A stretch of 64,000 nucleotides of DNA from Methylobacter sp. S3L5C (GCF_022788635.1 NZ_CP076024.1:1364001-1428000), one strand, 5' to 3'. Positions 37,441 to 47,183 are shown, counted from the first letter of the stretch. Notes: generated by a model from the sequence alone, not told the origin. Numbers and translations are program-made.

Positions 37441-37466
37441 AAAAAAGCCTCAATTTATGAGGCTTT
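37441..37466 (-). terminator. Rho-independent terminator of yicC
   Basis: Read on the minus strand, AAAGCCTCA and TGAGGCTTT form a hairpin around ATAAATT-type loop bases and run into a T6 tract. It lies about 38 bases after the yicC stop codon. Confidence 0.75.
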
Positions 37467-37503
37467 AAACGTGGAGCAATATTTGGAGTGACAGTTTTAA
37501 AAT

Positions 37504-38370
37504 CTATTCAATATTTTGAATCTGCTCGCGCATTTGTTCAATCAGCACTTTAAGCTCAATGGCGATTTGGGTCATTTCCTTGTCGGTTGATTTAGAGCCT
37601 AAGGTGTTGGCTTCACGATTGAGTTCCTGCATTAAAAAATCCAGGCGTCTGCCAACGGGGTCTTTTTCTTTTAATACGCGCAACACTTCAGTGATATGAG
37701 TATCCAGTCGATCCAGTTCTTCGGTAATATCCAGTTTTTGCGCCATAAAAACCAGTTCCTGTTCCAGACGATCAAAGTCGGGTTGTGCAACCAGTTCGTT
37801 AATTTTGTCGGTTAATTTATTGCGGATCAGTAATAGGACTACAGGTATTCGTTTGCTGGCCAAGACCACAAACCCCTGCATTTTTATACAGCGCTCTTCG
37901 ATCAAGACTTTAAGTTGAGCGCCTTCGCGTTCCCGTACTTCCAGAAATTTTGCCAGTGTTTGCTTGACCAGATGGGTTATTTCTTCATTAAGGTGGGTTT
38001 TGTCAGTAGCAGGTTCTTGCTGAATGCCGGGGAAAGCCAAAATATCCAGCGCTGAAAATGATAAAGGTGCGAGCATGTGCTCTTCAATGGCATCGGTGGC
38101 GGCAAGTAAGGCGCGCACCGCATCGCTATTAACGTTAAAGCTTTGTCCGTCTTTGGCCTGTTTTTTAATACTCAATGAACATTCAACCTTGCCCCGATTA
38201 ACTTTTGCAGCAATAAGTGTGCGCAAATCCGTTTCAATAAAGCGTAAGTTATCAGGGAGTTTTAAGGTGATATCACAGTAACGGTGGTTGACCGAACGTA
38301 ATTCACAATGTAGGGTTGAGTCTCCAATACGCGCCTCATTCCCGGCATAAGCGGTCATACTTCTAATCAT
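37504..38370 (-). CDS. yicC: YicC/YloC-family endoribonuclease
   Basis: A 288-residue YicC-family protein, normal length. The N-terminal YicC domain begins MIRSMTAYAG and contains ELRSVNHRYCDITLKLPD; the C-terminal DUF1732 region has FLMQELNREANTLGSKS near residue 240, the most conserved segment. E. coli YicC is an RNase that takes part in small-RNA turnover. The gene is divergent from rph, the common gammaproteobacterial arrangement. Confidence 0.92.
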   Translation of the reverse strand: MIRSMTAYAGNEARIGDSTLHCELRSVNHRYCDITLKLPDNLRFIETDLRTLIAAKVNRGKVECSLSIKKQAKDGQSFNVNSDAVRALLAATDAIEEHMLAPLSFSALDILAFPGIQQEPATDKTHLNEEITHLVKQTLAKFLEVREREGAQLKVLIEERCIKMQGFVVLASKRIPVVLLLIRNKLTDKINELVAQPDFDRLEQELVFMAQKLDITEELDRLDTHITEVLRVLKEKDPVGRRLDFLMQELNREANTLGSKSTDKEMTQIAIELKVLIEQMREQIQNIE

Positions 38371-38535
38371 TAATCACCTGTGAAAGTTAAAGAGTCAAAA
38401 ATGTAAGTATAGCATTCTAATACCCTGATATTTGAGTCTTGCTTATTGCCACTCTTTGGCAAGAATTTATAAATTGAAAACTTAACGGCTTACAGATCAG
38501 GTATACTTGGCAGTTTTAATTTTATCGGAACAGAC

Positions 38536-39264
38536 ATGAGACCTAGCGGACGTAATCCAGATCAACTCAGAGAAATAAAATTTACCTGCGGTTATACCAA
38601 ACATGCAGAAGGCTCTGTGCTGGTTGAGTTTGGCGATACCCGAGTGCTTTGTACTGCCAGCGTTGACAGAAGTGTCCCGCGTTTTCTTAAAGGCAAAGGT
38701 GAAGGCTGGGTTACCGCTGAATATGGTATGTTACCCCGTTCAACACATAGCCGGATGAGTCGTGAAGCGGCTTATGGTAAACAGGGTGGTCGCACTTTGG
38801 AAATTCAGCGCTTAATCGGTCGCTCTTTAAGAGCAGCGGTTGATTTGAAAGCGTTGGGTGAGCATAGTGTTACTATTGATTGCGATGTTTTGCAGGCCGA
38901 TGGTGGTACGCGTACAGCGGCAATTACCGGTGGTTTTGTTGCCTTGTCGATTGCGATAGAAAAAATGCTTAAACGCAAACAGATTAAAACCAACCCGCTA
39001 CATGGACAAGTGGCATCAGTATCGGTGGGTATTTTTAATGGTATACCGGTGCTGGATTTGGATTATGCCGAAGATAGCAATGCCGAAACCGATATGAATG
39101 TGGTGATGAATGATGCCGGTGCATTTATTGAGATTCAGGGGACTGCCGAAGGTCATGCCTTTAGAAAAGAAGAGCTGGATGCGATGCTTGAGTTGGCAGG
39201 TCTTGGTATTAAGCAATTGTTGGAAAAGCAACAGGAAGCTTTGGAACAATATTTATTAAAATAA
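38536..39264 (+). CDS. rph: RNase PH
   Basis: A 242-residue 3'-5' phosphorolytic exoribonuclease that trims tRNA 3' ends. It begins [14 protein letters not shown] and contains the phosphate-binding [17 protein letters not shown] and the conserved [18 protein letters not shown] with catalytic Asp residues. The ORF is full length, unlike the truncated K-12 gene. It heads a rightward group with rdgB and three further genes. Confidence 0.96.
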   Translation: MRPSGRNPDQLREIKFTCGYTKHAEGSVLVEFGDTRVLCTASVDRSVPRFLKGKGEGWVTAEYGMLPRSTHSRMSREAAYGKQGGRTLEIQRLIGRSLRAAVDLKALGEHSVTIDCDVLQADGGTRTAAITGGFVALSIAIEKMLKRKQIKTNPLHGQVASVSVGIFNGIPVLDLDYAEDSNAETDMNVVMNDAGAFIEIQGTAEGHAFRKEELDAMLELAGLGIKQLLEKQQEALEQYLLK

Positions 39265-39283
39265 GACTTTCAGCTTAAAACAT

Positions 39284-39346
39284 CACCACGAAGACACGAA
39301 GGACACGAAGAAAAAGCCAAGAGTAAAAATTCGTGTCTTCCTGGTG
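39284..39346. repeat. CACGAAG-type dispersed hairpin repeat
   Basis: CACCACGAAGACACGAA (39284-39300) pairs with TTCGTGTCTTCCTGGTG (39330-39346) at 16 of 17 positions, with a further GGACACGAAG copy in the loop. Sequences of this type recur in intergenic regions of many proteobacteria. It lies between rph and rdgB and explains the false N-terminal extension of the rdgB frame. Confidence 0.6.
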
Positions 39347-39395
39347 CTTGCTGTTTTTAAGATTTTTTACTTGCATCTTGACCTTTGAAATCTCT

Positions 39396-40004
39396 ATGAC
39401 TTTTCTCTCATCACAACAGATCGTTCTGGCCAGCAGCAATCCCGGTAAAATTAAAGAAATCCAGACGATTCTTGCCAATCACCTCATTGTCCCACAGTCA
39501 GCGTTTAAGGTGACAGACGCCGAGGAAACCGGTTCGACTTTTATAGAAAATGCCATTATCAAAGCCAGAAATGCCGCTCTGCATTGCAATTTGCCGTCTA
39601 TAGCCGATGATTCCGGACTGGTTGTCGATGCTTTAAACGGTGCGCCGGGTGTTATTTCGGCGCGTTATGCGGGTGTTGGTGCCAGTGATCAGGATAATGT
39701 ACTTAAATTACTACAGGAACTGGAAGGTGTTCCTGATGAGCAGCGTAGCGCACGTTTTATTTGCGTGATGGTATTTATGGAGCACGCCAATGATCCTTTT
39801 CCGGTTATTGCTCAAGGCGTTTGGGAAGGCAGAATTTTAGACCATGCTATCGGTGCCAATGGTTTTGGCTATGATCCGGTGTTTTGGGTGCCGGAACATC
39901 ATTGCGCCTCGGCTGAATTATCGGCTGACGTTAAAAATTCAATAAGCCACAGAGGTCAGGCATTGCAAAGTTTAACGGCTTTAATTAAGGCGAGGGAGCT
40001 CTAG
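39396..40004 (+). CDS. rdgB: XTP/dITP diphosphatase (RdgB/HAM1)
   Basis: A 202-residue house-cleaning nucleotide pyrophosphatase that removes dITP and XTP. Motifs: IVLASSNPGKIKEIQ, ADDSGLVVDALNGAPGVISARYAG and GYDPVFWVPE, then SHRGQALQ near the end. The ATG at 39396 (MTFLSSQQ) gives the usual length; the frame open from 39333 runs through a repeat. It is part of the rph-rdgB unit. Confidence 0.95.
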   Translation: MTFLSSQQIVLASSNPGKIKEIQTILANHLIVPQSAFKVTDAEETGSTFIENAIIKARNAALHCNLPSIADDSGLVVDALNGAPGVISARYAGVGASDQDNVLKLLQELEGVPDEQRSARFICVMVFMEHANDPFPVIAQGVWEGRILDHAIGANGFGYDPVFWVPEHHCASAELSADVKNSISHRGQALQSLTALIKAREL

Positions 40005-40042
40005 ATGCGACCAATTGGCATTTGCTATTAATTCGATAAAGT

Positions 40043-41098
40043 ATGAATACACTGTTTGCCATCGCTCACCAGTTTGCCAATGATGTTACCGCGTTATCTC
40101 CGTTAGGCAACGGCCTGATTAATGATACGTTTCTGGTGACTACGCAATCAGCACCATTTGTTCTGCAACGTATTAATCGCAGTGTTTTTCCTGCACCGGA
40201 TCAGATTATGGCTAACCTGATCCGGCTTAACCGGCATCTTGAGCAAAAATCCGCTACTGACGTAAAACTGAAAATTCCGGGTTTGGTAAAAACTATCGCT
40301 AACGAGGACTTTTATCAGGATGAACAGGGTGATTACTGGCGTGCACTGTCCTTTATAGCGAATACAGAAAGTCTGGAGACTCTGACTAATTTAAATCAGG
40401 CGCAACAGACAGGCTTTGCATTGGGGCATTTTCATCGTTTAGTGAGTGATCTTGAGCCTTTGCTACTGTACGATACGTTGCCCGGATTTCATATTTCCCC
40501 TGATTACTTACGCCATTATCATCAGGTTTTAACCCAATCGACCCGGCAACTTGAGCCTGAAAGTCTTTATTGCACAGAGTTTATTGCCAACAATCAGCAT
40601 TTTGCTAATGATCTGGAAGCCGCCAAACAGCAAGGCTTGCTGGTCTTGCGGATTATTCATGGCGACCCTAAATTAAATAATTTTCTTTTTGATAAGGATA
40701 GTAAAAAAGTCGTCAGTATTATTGATCTCGATACCGTTAAGCCGGGCCTGGTGCATTATGATATTGGTGATTGTTTGCGATCTTGCTGTCATGATTTGGC
40801 AACTAATACTTTTGATCTGACTATTTCCACGGCCATATTAACAAGCTACTTAGCCGAAGCGGGTGCATTTTTTACCGATGATGATTACCGGCTTTTGTAC
40901 GCGGCTATCCGCTTAATTCCGTTTGAACTGGGGCTGCGTTTTTATACGGATTATCTGCAGGGTAACCGTTATTTTAAAGTCACTGAGCATAAACAAAACC
41001 TGAAGCGTGCAGCTGACCAATTCCGGTTGTGTGAGAACATCATGGCGCAGGAATTTGCCATTAAGGCATTAATAGAGCAGTTAAAAAACCATGAATAA
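40043..41098 (+). CDS. Phosphotransferase of the aminoglycoside/choline-kinase fold (NahK-like)
   Basis: A 351-residue kinase-like protein. The catalytic loop IHGDPKLNNFLFD (about residues 212-224) and the metal-binding SIIDLDTVKPGLVHYDIGD match N-acetylhexosamine 1-kinase (NahK) more closely than antibiotic kinases. It probably phosphorylates a sugar at O1, but the substrate is inference. No good Shine-Dalgarno precedes the ATG. It overlaps the MOSC gene by eight bases and is probably in the same operon as rdgB. Confidence 0.8.
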   Translation: MNTLFAIAHQFANDVTALSPLGNGLINDTFLVTTQSAPFVLQRINRSVFPAPDQIMANLIRLNRHLEQKSATDVKLKIPGLVKTIANEDFYQDEQGDYWRALSFIANTESLETLTNLNQAQQTGFALGHFHRLVSDLEPLLLYDTLPGFHISPDYLRHYHQVLTQSTRQLEPESLYCTEFIANNQHFANDLEAAKQQGLLVLRIIHGDPKLNNFLFDKDSKKVVSIIDLDTVKPGLVHYDIGDCLRSCCHDLATNTFDLTISTAILTSYLAEAGAFFTDDDYRLLYAAIRLIPFELGLRFYTDYLQGNRYFKVTEHKQNLKRAADQFRLCENIMAQEFAIKALIEQLKNHE

Positions 41099-41606
41099 TT
41101 TAAGCCTCGCCGAGTTAATGCAGCTATTTCCACAATCCGGAGAACTGGTGTGGATAGGCGTAAGACCTGCGCGAGGTGAGCCCATGATTACCGTGAACAA
41201 AGTGCTGGCCGATCAACGTTCGGGTTTGATAGGCGATCGTTATAACGGCAGTAGCGGTAAACGGCAGGTGACGTTAATGCAGTGGGAACATTTATCGGTG
41301 CTTGAATCGATTATGGGCAAAGCCATTGTTCCTGAATTATTGCGCCGTAATCTGGTGATTAAAGGTATTAACTTGCTGGCGTTAAAAAATCAGCAATTTC
41401 GTATCGGCGAGGTTGTTTTTCAAACAAGCGGATATTGCCACCCCTGTTCAAAAATGGAAAAATTATTAGGTTTCGGCGGCTATAACGCCATGCGCGGACA
41501 TGGCGGATTAACGGCTCAAGTGTTAAGCGGTGGTGTACTGCGAGTTGGTGATGATTTGACAGTCTTGCCGCATAGAGAGATACCTTGCGTAAACAATATT
41601 CTGTAG
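41091..41606 (+). CDS. MOSC-domain protein
   Basis: A 171-residue MOSC-domain protein, the domain found at the C-terminus of molybdenum-cofactor sulfurases. The conserved Cys is in SGYCHPCSKMEKLLG (about residue 119), followed by MRGHGGLTAQVLSGG. Stand-alone MOSC proteins of this type resemble YiiM/YcbX, which handle N-hydroxylated substrates or sulfur transfer; the role is inferred only. The start overlaps the kinase gene and its 3' end overlaps the transporter gene. Confidence 0.85.
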   Translation: MNNLSLAELMQLFPQSGELVWIGVRPARGEPMITVNKVLADQRSGLIGDRYNGSSGKRQVTLMQWEHLSVLESIMGKAIVPELLRRNLVIKGINLLALKNQQFRIGEVVFQTSGYCHPCSKMEKLLGFGGYNAMRGHGGLTAQVLSGGVLRVGDDLTVLPHREIPCVNNIL

Positions 41607-42535
41607 AACAACGCAATCTTGTTATAGGTTATGCTCTGGTAATGCTTGGTGCCTTGGGTTTTTCAGCCAAAGCCATTTTGGTAAAGCTGGCTTATGCCGC
41701 CAATCCTGAAGTTGATGCCATTTCCCTGATGGCTTTGCGTATGTTGTTTGCGTTGCCGTTTTTTTTGCTGGTTGCCGTTTGGCACAATAAAAAAACACAG
41801 GCATTGCCGCTGGATAAAAAACAATGGGCAGTGGTGATTGTTTTGGGCTTAATGGGTTATTACCTGGCAAGCTATCTGGATTTTATCGGGCTGCAATACA
41901 TATCAGCGGGACTGGAGCGGGTTATTATTTTCTTGTATCCTACCTTTGTCGTTTTGTTTTCTGCGCTTGTTTACCGGCGGAAAATTACCGCTCGTGTTGG
42001 TATCGCGCTGGGTTTGAGCTATATCGGCACTCTGCTGGTTTTTATGGAACATTTATCGGTAGCTTCATCCGGGCTTTTGTTGGGTTCAGGTTTTGTGCTT
42101 AGTAGTGCCGTTATTTTTGCCTGGTTTGTTATGGGCAGTGGCGTTATGACGTTACGCATAGGTTCAGCACGTTTTACCGTTTATACGATGACCGTTGCCA
42201 GCATCGCAACCTTGGTACATTTTGCTGTTCAGCATGGCGATAATTTTAGTCGATTGCTCTCGCTGCCTTATAGCGAATGGCAGCGTGTTTATTATCTGGC
42301 ATTACTCATGGCAATTTTTTCTACCGTGTTGCCGGCATTTTTCATGAATGCCGGTATACGTAGAATTGGTGCAGGATCAGCAGCCATTATCAGCACAACC
42401 GGTCCGATAGTGACTCTGGTTTTGGCTTATTTGCTATTGGATGAGGCGATTACTTGGCTTCAGTTGATGGGGACTTTGTTTGTGTTGGCTGGAGTTTATG
42501 TGGTCGGTCGGGTTAAGGTGCTTTCCTCCAAATAA
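41585..42535 (+). CDS. EamA/DMT-family transporter
   Basis: A 316-residue inner-membrane protein with ten helices arranged as two EamA repeats (MLGALGFSAKAILVKLAY and the second half from LGSGFVLSSAVIFAWFV, with YLLLDEAITWLQLMGTLFVLAG). Metabolite substrate unknown. The start is TTG at 41585, preceded by GAGAGA and overlapping the MOSC gene by 22 bases; the next ATG would cut into the first helix. Confidence 0.85.
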   Translation: MRKQYSVEQRNLVIGYALVMLGALGFSAKAILVKLAYAANPEVDAISLMALRMLFALPFFLLVAVWHNKKTQALPLDKKQWAVVIVLGLMGYYLASYLDFIGLQYISAGLERVIIFLYPTFVVLFSALVYRRKITARVGIALGLSYIGTLLVFMEHLSVASSGLLLGSGFVLSSAVIFAWFVMGSGVMTLRIGSARFTVYTMTVASIATLVHFAVQHGDNFSRLLSLPYSEWQRVYYLALLMAIFSTVLPAFFMNAGIRRIGAGSAAIISTTGPIVTLVLAYLLLDEAITWLQLMGTLFVLAGVYVVGRVKVLSSK

Positions 42536-42655
42536 TAGTCCCGACTTGCTGGCCTTTTTATGCATTTACTGCGCTAATCCTGCTTGTCTTTCTGGACAAT
42601 AACCAAAAAGTAGACTAGATTCACCTCTCATCACCCCATTACACAGCCAGGAATT

Positions 42656-43117
42656 ATGAAAAAACTAATCAGCCTTTATATTTTATTATCGGTAATCTGT
42701 GGTTCGGCAATTGCACAGCCGCAAAGCATCGATAAAACCGGTCCGGGCTTTATATTATTGGATGTTTTGCTTTATCGGCCGGTGGGTTTGGTTGCAACTG
42801 TCATTGGTTCGGTAGTATTTGTCGGGGTAAGTCCATTGATTGGACTGGCATCCATACCTGAACCACATGATGCGTTTGCTAAAATGAGTGAAATTTTGGT
42901 TCTCGCACCTGCCGGCTATACTTTTGTTCGGCCTATAGGTGACCGTGATTTTCCTTATCATGCCTCACCGAATAAGCATCATTTGATGGTAGCACCCAAT
43001 AAGGCCGAAGTGCAGAAGGATGCCGTGTTACCAAAGCCAGTCCCAGTCGAGGCGCCAGAAGTATTACCTGAAATACCCCCCCAGCAGAGCTATCCTGACG
43101 TTGGTAAAGGTTTGTAG
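42656..43117 (+). CDS. Exported hypothetical protein with a hydrophobic core and Pro-rich tail
   Basis: A 153-residue protein I do not recognise. It has a good signal peptide (MKKLISLYILLSVICGSAIA, cut after AIA), a second hydrophobic segment (VGLVATVIGSVVFVGVSPLIGLA, split at about residues 43-65) and a proline-rich C-terminus (PKPVPVEAPEVLPEIPPQQ). AGGA lies just before the ATG. It stands alone, convergent with yggX. Confidence 0.72.
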   Translation: MKKLISLYILLSVICGSAIAQPQSIDKTGPGFILLDVLLYRPVGLVATVIGSVVFVGVSPLIGLASIPEPHDAFAKMSEILVLAPAGYTFVRPIGDRDFPYHASPNKHHLMVAPNKAEVQKDAVLPKPVPVEAPEVLPEIPPQQSYPDVGKGL

Positions 43118-43126
43118 CAATATATG

Positions 43127-43161
43127 TTGAGCGTTTAGCGACCTTTGCCGCTAGCGCTCAA
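43127..43161. terminator. Bidirectional hairpin between convergent genes
   Basis: TTGAGCG (43127-43133) pairs with CGCTCAA (43155-43161), extended by TAGCG/CGCTA inside. It separates the exported-protein gene from the convergent yggX. T tracts are weak. Confidence 0.55.
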
Positions 43162-43195
43162 AATGTCTTATTTACAGTATTATTAAAATACAGTT

Positions 43196-43468
43196 TCAGG
43201 CTTTGGGTGGAACATAACCTTCAGGCATCTCGTTACTTCCTTCAAACAGGAATTTGGTTCTTTCTTCTGCCAAATAAGCACGAGCTTTCGGATCAAAACT
43301 GGCCAATTTATTTTCATTAATTAGCATGGTTTGCCTTGTTAACCATTCTTTCCAGGCAGTTTTAGATATTTTTTCATATATTTCTTGGCCTTTAGGTCCC
43401 GGAAATGGCGGTTCGTCAAAGCCTTCAGCTTCTATACCCAATTTTACGCACTTAACCATTCTAGTCAT
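43196..43468 (-). CDS. yggX: YggX, probable Fe(II)-trafficking / oxidative damage protection protein
   Basis: A 90-residue protein of the YggX family. It starts MTRMVKCVKLGIEAEGFDEPPFPGPKG and has the conserved AWKEWLTRQTMLINENKL. The ATG at 43468, with AAGAG seven bases before it, gives the family length; an ATG two codons earlier is too close to that site. YggX protects Fe-S proteins such as MutY, the gene directly upstream, with which it overlaps; the mutY-yggX pair is conserved in gammaproteobacteria. Confidence 0.95.
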   Translation of the reverse strand: MTRMVKCVKLGIEAEGFDEPPFPGPKGQEIYEKISKTAWKEWLTRQTMLINENKLASFDPKARAYLAEERTKFLFEGSNEMPEGYVPPKA

Positions 43469-43470
43469 TA

Positions 43471-44514
43471 TCATTCTCTTGTATGTTGCTGCAACAGCAG
43501 TTTAATAGGTGCCGGTAATCCCAGCAGGTTAATTTGTTTAGCGTTATACCAGACAGTTTGATTGGCTTCCATCACAAAATTTATAAGGTTATCTGTTTGG
43601 ATAAGTACCGGTGTGTAATCCAAATGGTAATGGGAAAAGGTATGCCGGCGGGTTGCCAGTGTTTCAGAATCGATAACAGGCCGGTTATTTGTTAAGCACC
43701 AGTTATGCGCAGATTCAATACTGTCAAATTCCGGCAGACTCCATAAGCCCCCCCAGATGCCGGTCGGCGGTCTTTTTTCCAGTAATGTCTGCTTGTTGTT
43801 ATTACTCAGTAACAAGAACACAAGTTGTTTAACCGGCAAAATTTTAGAAGGTTTACGGGTTGGCAACAGGGATACCGTTTCGGTACTTCTGGCCAAACAA
43901 TGCTTTTCAAGAGGACAGTCAGCGCATTTTGGTTTACTGCGGGTACAAACGGTCGCACCTAAATCCATCATTGCCTGAGTGTAATCAGCAACGCGATCTA
44001 TGGGAGTTAAATGGGTGCTGATAGCCCATAATTCTTTATTAACCAGACTGGTGCCGGGCCAGCCGGAAACGGCTTTAAATCGTGCCAAGACTCTTTTTAC
44101 ATTGCCATCGAGTATGGGATGGCTTTTTTGAAAGGCAATACTTAAGATAGCTCCGGCGGTGGATAATCCTATACCGGGTAATGCGTTAAGCTCCGCCAAT
44201 GTATCAGGAAAATAACCTTGTTCTGCTATAAGTTGTGCAGTTTTATGTAAGTTGCGGGCGCGAGCGTAATATCCCAAACCGGACCAACGATGTAAAATTT
44301 CATCAGCAGGTGCTTGCGCCAAAGACTCCAGAGTAGGGAATTGTTCGATGAAGGCATTAAAGTACGGAATAACCGTACTAACCTGGGTTTGTTGCAGCAT
44401 TGTTTCAGAAAGCCATACCCGATAAGGACTAATGTCTTTTTGCCAGGGCAGATCTTTTCGACCTTTTTGATCGAACCAAGCGAGGATATGTTGTTGGAAA
44501 TCTGATGGATTCAT
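43471..44514 (-). CDS. mutY: MutY, A/G-specific adenine glycosylase
   Basis: A 347-residue base-excision repair enzyme that removes A opposite 8-oxoG. The helix-hairpin-helix LNALPGIGLSTAGAIL (about residue 110), catalytic Glu in LSETMLQQTQV and Asp in HPILDGNVKRVLARF, and the 4Fe-4S motif CTRSKPKCADCPLEKHC (C-x6-C-x2-C-x5-C, about residues 193-209) are complete. A NUDIX-like C-terminal domain follows. It is downstream of asmA and overlaps yggX. Confidence 0.96.
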   Translation of the reverse strand: MNPSDFQQHILAWFDQKGRKDLPWQKDISPYRVWLSETMLQQTQVSTVIPYFNAFIEQFPTLESLAQAPADEILHRWSGLGYYARARNLHKTAQLIAEQGYFPDTLAELNALPGIGLSTAGAILSIAFQKSHPILDGNVKRVLARFKAVSGWPGTSLVNKELWAISTHLTPIDRVADYTQAMMDLGATVCTRSKPKCADCPLEKHCLARSTETVSLLPTRKPSKILPVKQLVFLLLSNNNKQTLLEKRPPTGIWGGLWSLPEFDSIESAHNWCLTNNRPVIDSETLATRRHTFSHYHLDYTPVLIQTDNLINFVMEANQTVWYNAKQINLLGLPAPIKLLLQQHTRE

Positions 44515-44600
44515 AAAAGCGTTATCATGTTGCGGGGGGGCGGCTGAAGTTATCCCTCACCAAGTTAAGGATTAAAGTCCTGTTTATTGACATTAAGTTG

Positions 44601-46751
44601 TTAGTGTTTTTTGAACAGACCTTTTAATAAATTACCAATGCCGGGGCCTACTTTCTTGTCAATTTTATCTGCGATGTTGTCTATTTTTTCCTGGTTTTTA
44701 TCGATAAATTTTTCTATTTTGGCTTTGTTTTTATCAGTTAACAGTGCGGCTACATCAAGTGTATAAGTCGGTTTACTAAAGGTGCCGGCAATAGCGATAT
44801 TGATAGGCGTATCATGAAGCTGTTCCGGTTCCGTTGCCGTCGCCCCGGTTTTAATGAGTCGGGTATTAAGCTTGTAATCGAGTTTTTCTGTGTTCAGATC
44901 GGCGTTACCTTTGCCATTGATACGCATTTTGGCAGAGGAGGCAACCAAATCGTTATTTTGGAGCAGGCCCTTATTAATGGTTGCAGTTCCTGTAATGTTG
45001 GTAAACAGCGTTTGATCATTTTTATTATTGACGGTTACCGCAGGTTCTTTAATTAAGGCTTTGGCATCATCAATAATTTTTTGCAGATTAAAACCTTTGA
45101 TTACGCTATCTTTAAACAAAAAACTGATGTTGCCATTGAGTGATGATTTAAGCTCATGAGTATTGTTACCTTGTCCTTGTAATTGTGCCGAGGCGTCAAC
45201 GATTCCACTCATTTTGGCTTCGCCTTTAAAGTCCTTAAGTAAGGGCTCTATTTGTACGCGGGTTATTTTCTCGTTTAAAGTCAAGGCTGGGATTTTGTTG
45301 CGCATATCGATAGCAAGGCTGCCGTTATAGGAACCTTGATAAAACGTTTTAGCAGACTGTTCAGTGCTAATAAGGCCATTTTTCGCCTGTAGGTTTAATT
45401 GAATGTCTTGCATAACCAAGCCGTTAATTTTAAGTTTACCCAGAGATAATTGACCATCAATATTCAATTTTCTTAAAGTTTCTACAGGTAAAGCAGAAGC
45501 GCCAGTTGCCAAGGCAACTGCGGGGCTGGTGACCGGTCTGGACGATTTGTCGGTAACCGGTGGTAAATAACGATCAACATCGCAAGCATCGGCTATCAGG
45601 TTAAAAGTGATAGCGGGTTGGGTAAAGTCGCTAAAACGGGTTGAGCCTTTAATTTGCGTCTCATCCAGAGTCATTATTAAATTTTGCAAATCGACCGAGT
45701 TTTCCGTTGCCACCAGAGTAAAAGTTGCTGCTGAATTGGTCAAGGCCTTGGGATCTTGCATAACCGGAATGGCGATGCCCAGTTGCTTTAATACCTCTGA
45801 TGGATTAAAGGCAGCAATGCTGACAGGGCCCTGAAAAGAAGGCTTGTCATCAAGTGAACTGCCGGTAATTTCCGCAGCGAGGGTGACATCCTTGGATTTA
45901 AGTACCAAGCCGGATACATTAATGGTCTGCTTCGCCAGGTCAAGCGCAGTTGCTGTGACGTTAAGCGTAGCCGTTAGGGATTTTCCGGGTATGCTTTCTC
46001 CTGTCAGGATTATTTGTAAATCACTATGACTTAATATCAATGTATCGAGTCTTTCATTAATCGTGAACCCCGTAGTTAATTTGATAGACTCGGTGAGTTT
46101 TGTTTCAGGATTTAAAACGACCAAAGAAAGATCAATGGCAACAGGCTGGTCATAGCTAAACTGATCGCTATTAAGGTTAACATCTTTTATAAGCAGGTGT
46201 TTTTCCGAGTGCTGATCATCCCAGTTAATTTGGGCACTTTCTACGGCAATACCACCGATAGTTAAAGCTAACGAAGTATTGCTGTCGTCAGTTTTTGCGC
46301 CATTATTGATAGTGTTTATAGTGGGTGAGGTGGTTTTTATCGTAGCTGATGTGCTTAAATCACTCCAGTTGTTCACGCCTTGTGAATTTTTTGTAAGATT
46401 CAGTACCAAGCCTTTGACGATGATCCGGCTGATTTCAATTTTCTTCGCTAATAAAGGTAATAATTTAACCTTGATAGTGCTTTCTTCGAGAGTCGCGAAG
46501 GGACGTTCCTGAAAGCCTGCGGCATTGCCCAAGACCATTTGGCCGGTTGAAATGCCTAGCCATGGGAAAATTGACAGTGTTAATTCGCCTGTCAAGGTCA
46601 GGTCGCGGCCGATCTTTTCTTTAACAGCGGCGGTAATCTCGGGTTTAAAGTTATTTGGATCAATGACAAAAGGCAAGGTAATGAGCGTAATCGCTACCAC
46701 AAAGAACATTGCCGCAATGATTGATAGTATGATTTTAAACGGTTTTCCCAC
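44601..46751 (-). CDS. asmA: AsmA-family protein
   Basis: A 716-residue AsmA-type protein anchored by one N-terminal helix (KIILSIIAAMFFVVAITLITLPFVI, about residues 5-29, given in part) with a large periplasmic beta-rich body. IGRDLTLTGELTLSIFPWLGIS is the family hallmark; the C-terminus (NINGKGNADLNTEKLDYKL-type repeats, then IGNLLKGLFKKH) is also typical. AsmA-like proteins are thought to help phospholipid transport to the outer membrane. The start is GTG at 46751 with AGGAAAG upstream. It precedes mutY-yggX. Confidence 0.9.
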   Translation of the reverse strand: MGKPFKIILSIIAAMFFVVAITLITLPFVIDPNNFKPEITAAVKEKIGRDLTLTGELTLSIFPWLGISTGQMVLGNAAGFQERPFATLEESTIKVKLLPLLAKKIEISRIIVKGLVLNLTKNSQGVNNWSDLSTSATIKTTSPTINTINNGAKTDDSNTSLALTIGGIAVESAQINWDDQHSEKHLLIKDVNLNSDQFSYDQPVAIDLSLVVLNPETKLTESIKLTTGFTINERLDTLILSHSDLQIILTGESIPGKSLTATLNVTATALDLAKQTINVSGLVLKSKDVTLAAEITGSSLDDKPSFQGPVSIAAFNPSEVLKQLGIAIPVMQDPKALTNSAATFTLVATENSVDLQNLIMTLDETQIKGSTRFSDFTQPAITFNLIADACDVDRYLPPVTDKSSRPVTSPAVALATGASALPVETLRKLNIDGQLSLGKLKINGLVMQDIQLNLQAKNGLISTEQSAKTFYQGSYNGSLAIDMRNKIPALTLNEKITRVQIEPLLKDFKGEAKMSGIVDASAQLQGQGNNTHELKSSLNGNISFLFKDSVIKGFNLQKIIDDAKALIKEPAVTVNNKNDQTLFTNITGTATINKGLLQNNDLVASSAKMRINGKGNADLNTEKLDYKLNTRLIKTGATATEPEQLHDTPINIAIAGTFSKPTYTLDVAALLTDKNKAKIEKFIDKNQEKIDNIADKIDKKVGPGIGNLLKGLFKKH

Positions 46752-46884
46752 AATACTTTCCTGGTTTTAAATAAAGTGTAATGATTGTCTATTATGGAAT
46801 ATCATGCAGCACTGACGCCAGTTAAATTCTGGCGGGAATCAATGATGTTGTATTGCATATAATAATTAAGAAGGAAGTGAAAAG

Positions 46885-47178
46885 ATGTCGATTTTAGCTG
46901 TATTTGCAGGAATTGCTGTGCTGGTGTGGTTTTATTTAACGGCAAAAGAGAAAGGTGAGGAGCGATTTAAATGGGCTATTACAGGAATAATAGGCTATTG
47001 GCTTGCCTGGGGAGGAGTTAAGCTGGCTATAGCAGCTGTCTTATCCGGATTTGTTGCCAAAAGTACGATACTTGCACTTATACTTAACCAGATTCCGGTT
47101 CTTTGTGCCATTGGAGCCGCTTTTTTGATCAGAAAGAAATTGTTGGCAGATGCGGCCAAAAACAATAATCAAGGCTAA
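46885..47178 (+). CDS. Small membrane protein, 97 residues
   Basis: Not a family I recognise. Three hydrophobic helices are seen: residues 2-18 (ILAVFAGIAVLVWFYL), about 32-56 and about 62-82, with a charged KEKGEERFKW loop and a basic tail. AAGGAAG precedes the ATG at a good distance. It is divergent from asmA and convergent with the peroxiredoxin gene. Confidence 0.72.
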   Translation: MSILAVFAGIAVLVWFYLTAKEKGEERFKWAITGIIGYWLAWGGVKLAIAAVLSGFVAKSTILALILNQIPVLCAIGAAFLIRKKLLADAAKNNNQG

Positions 47179-47183
47179 TTCAA

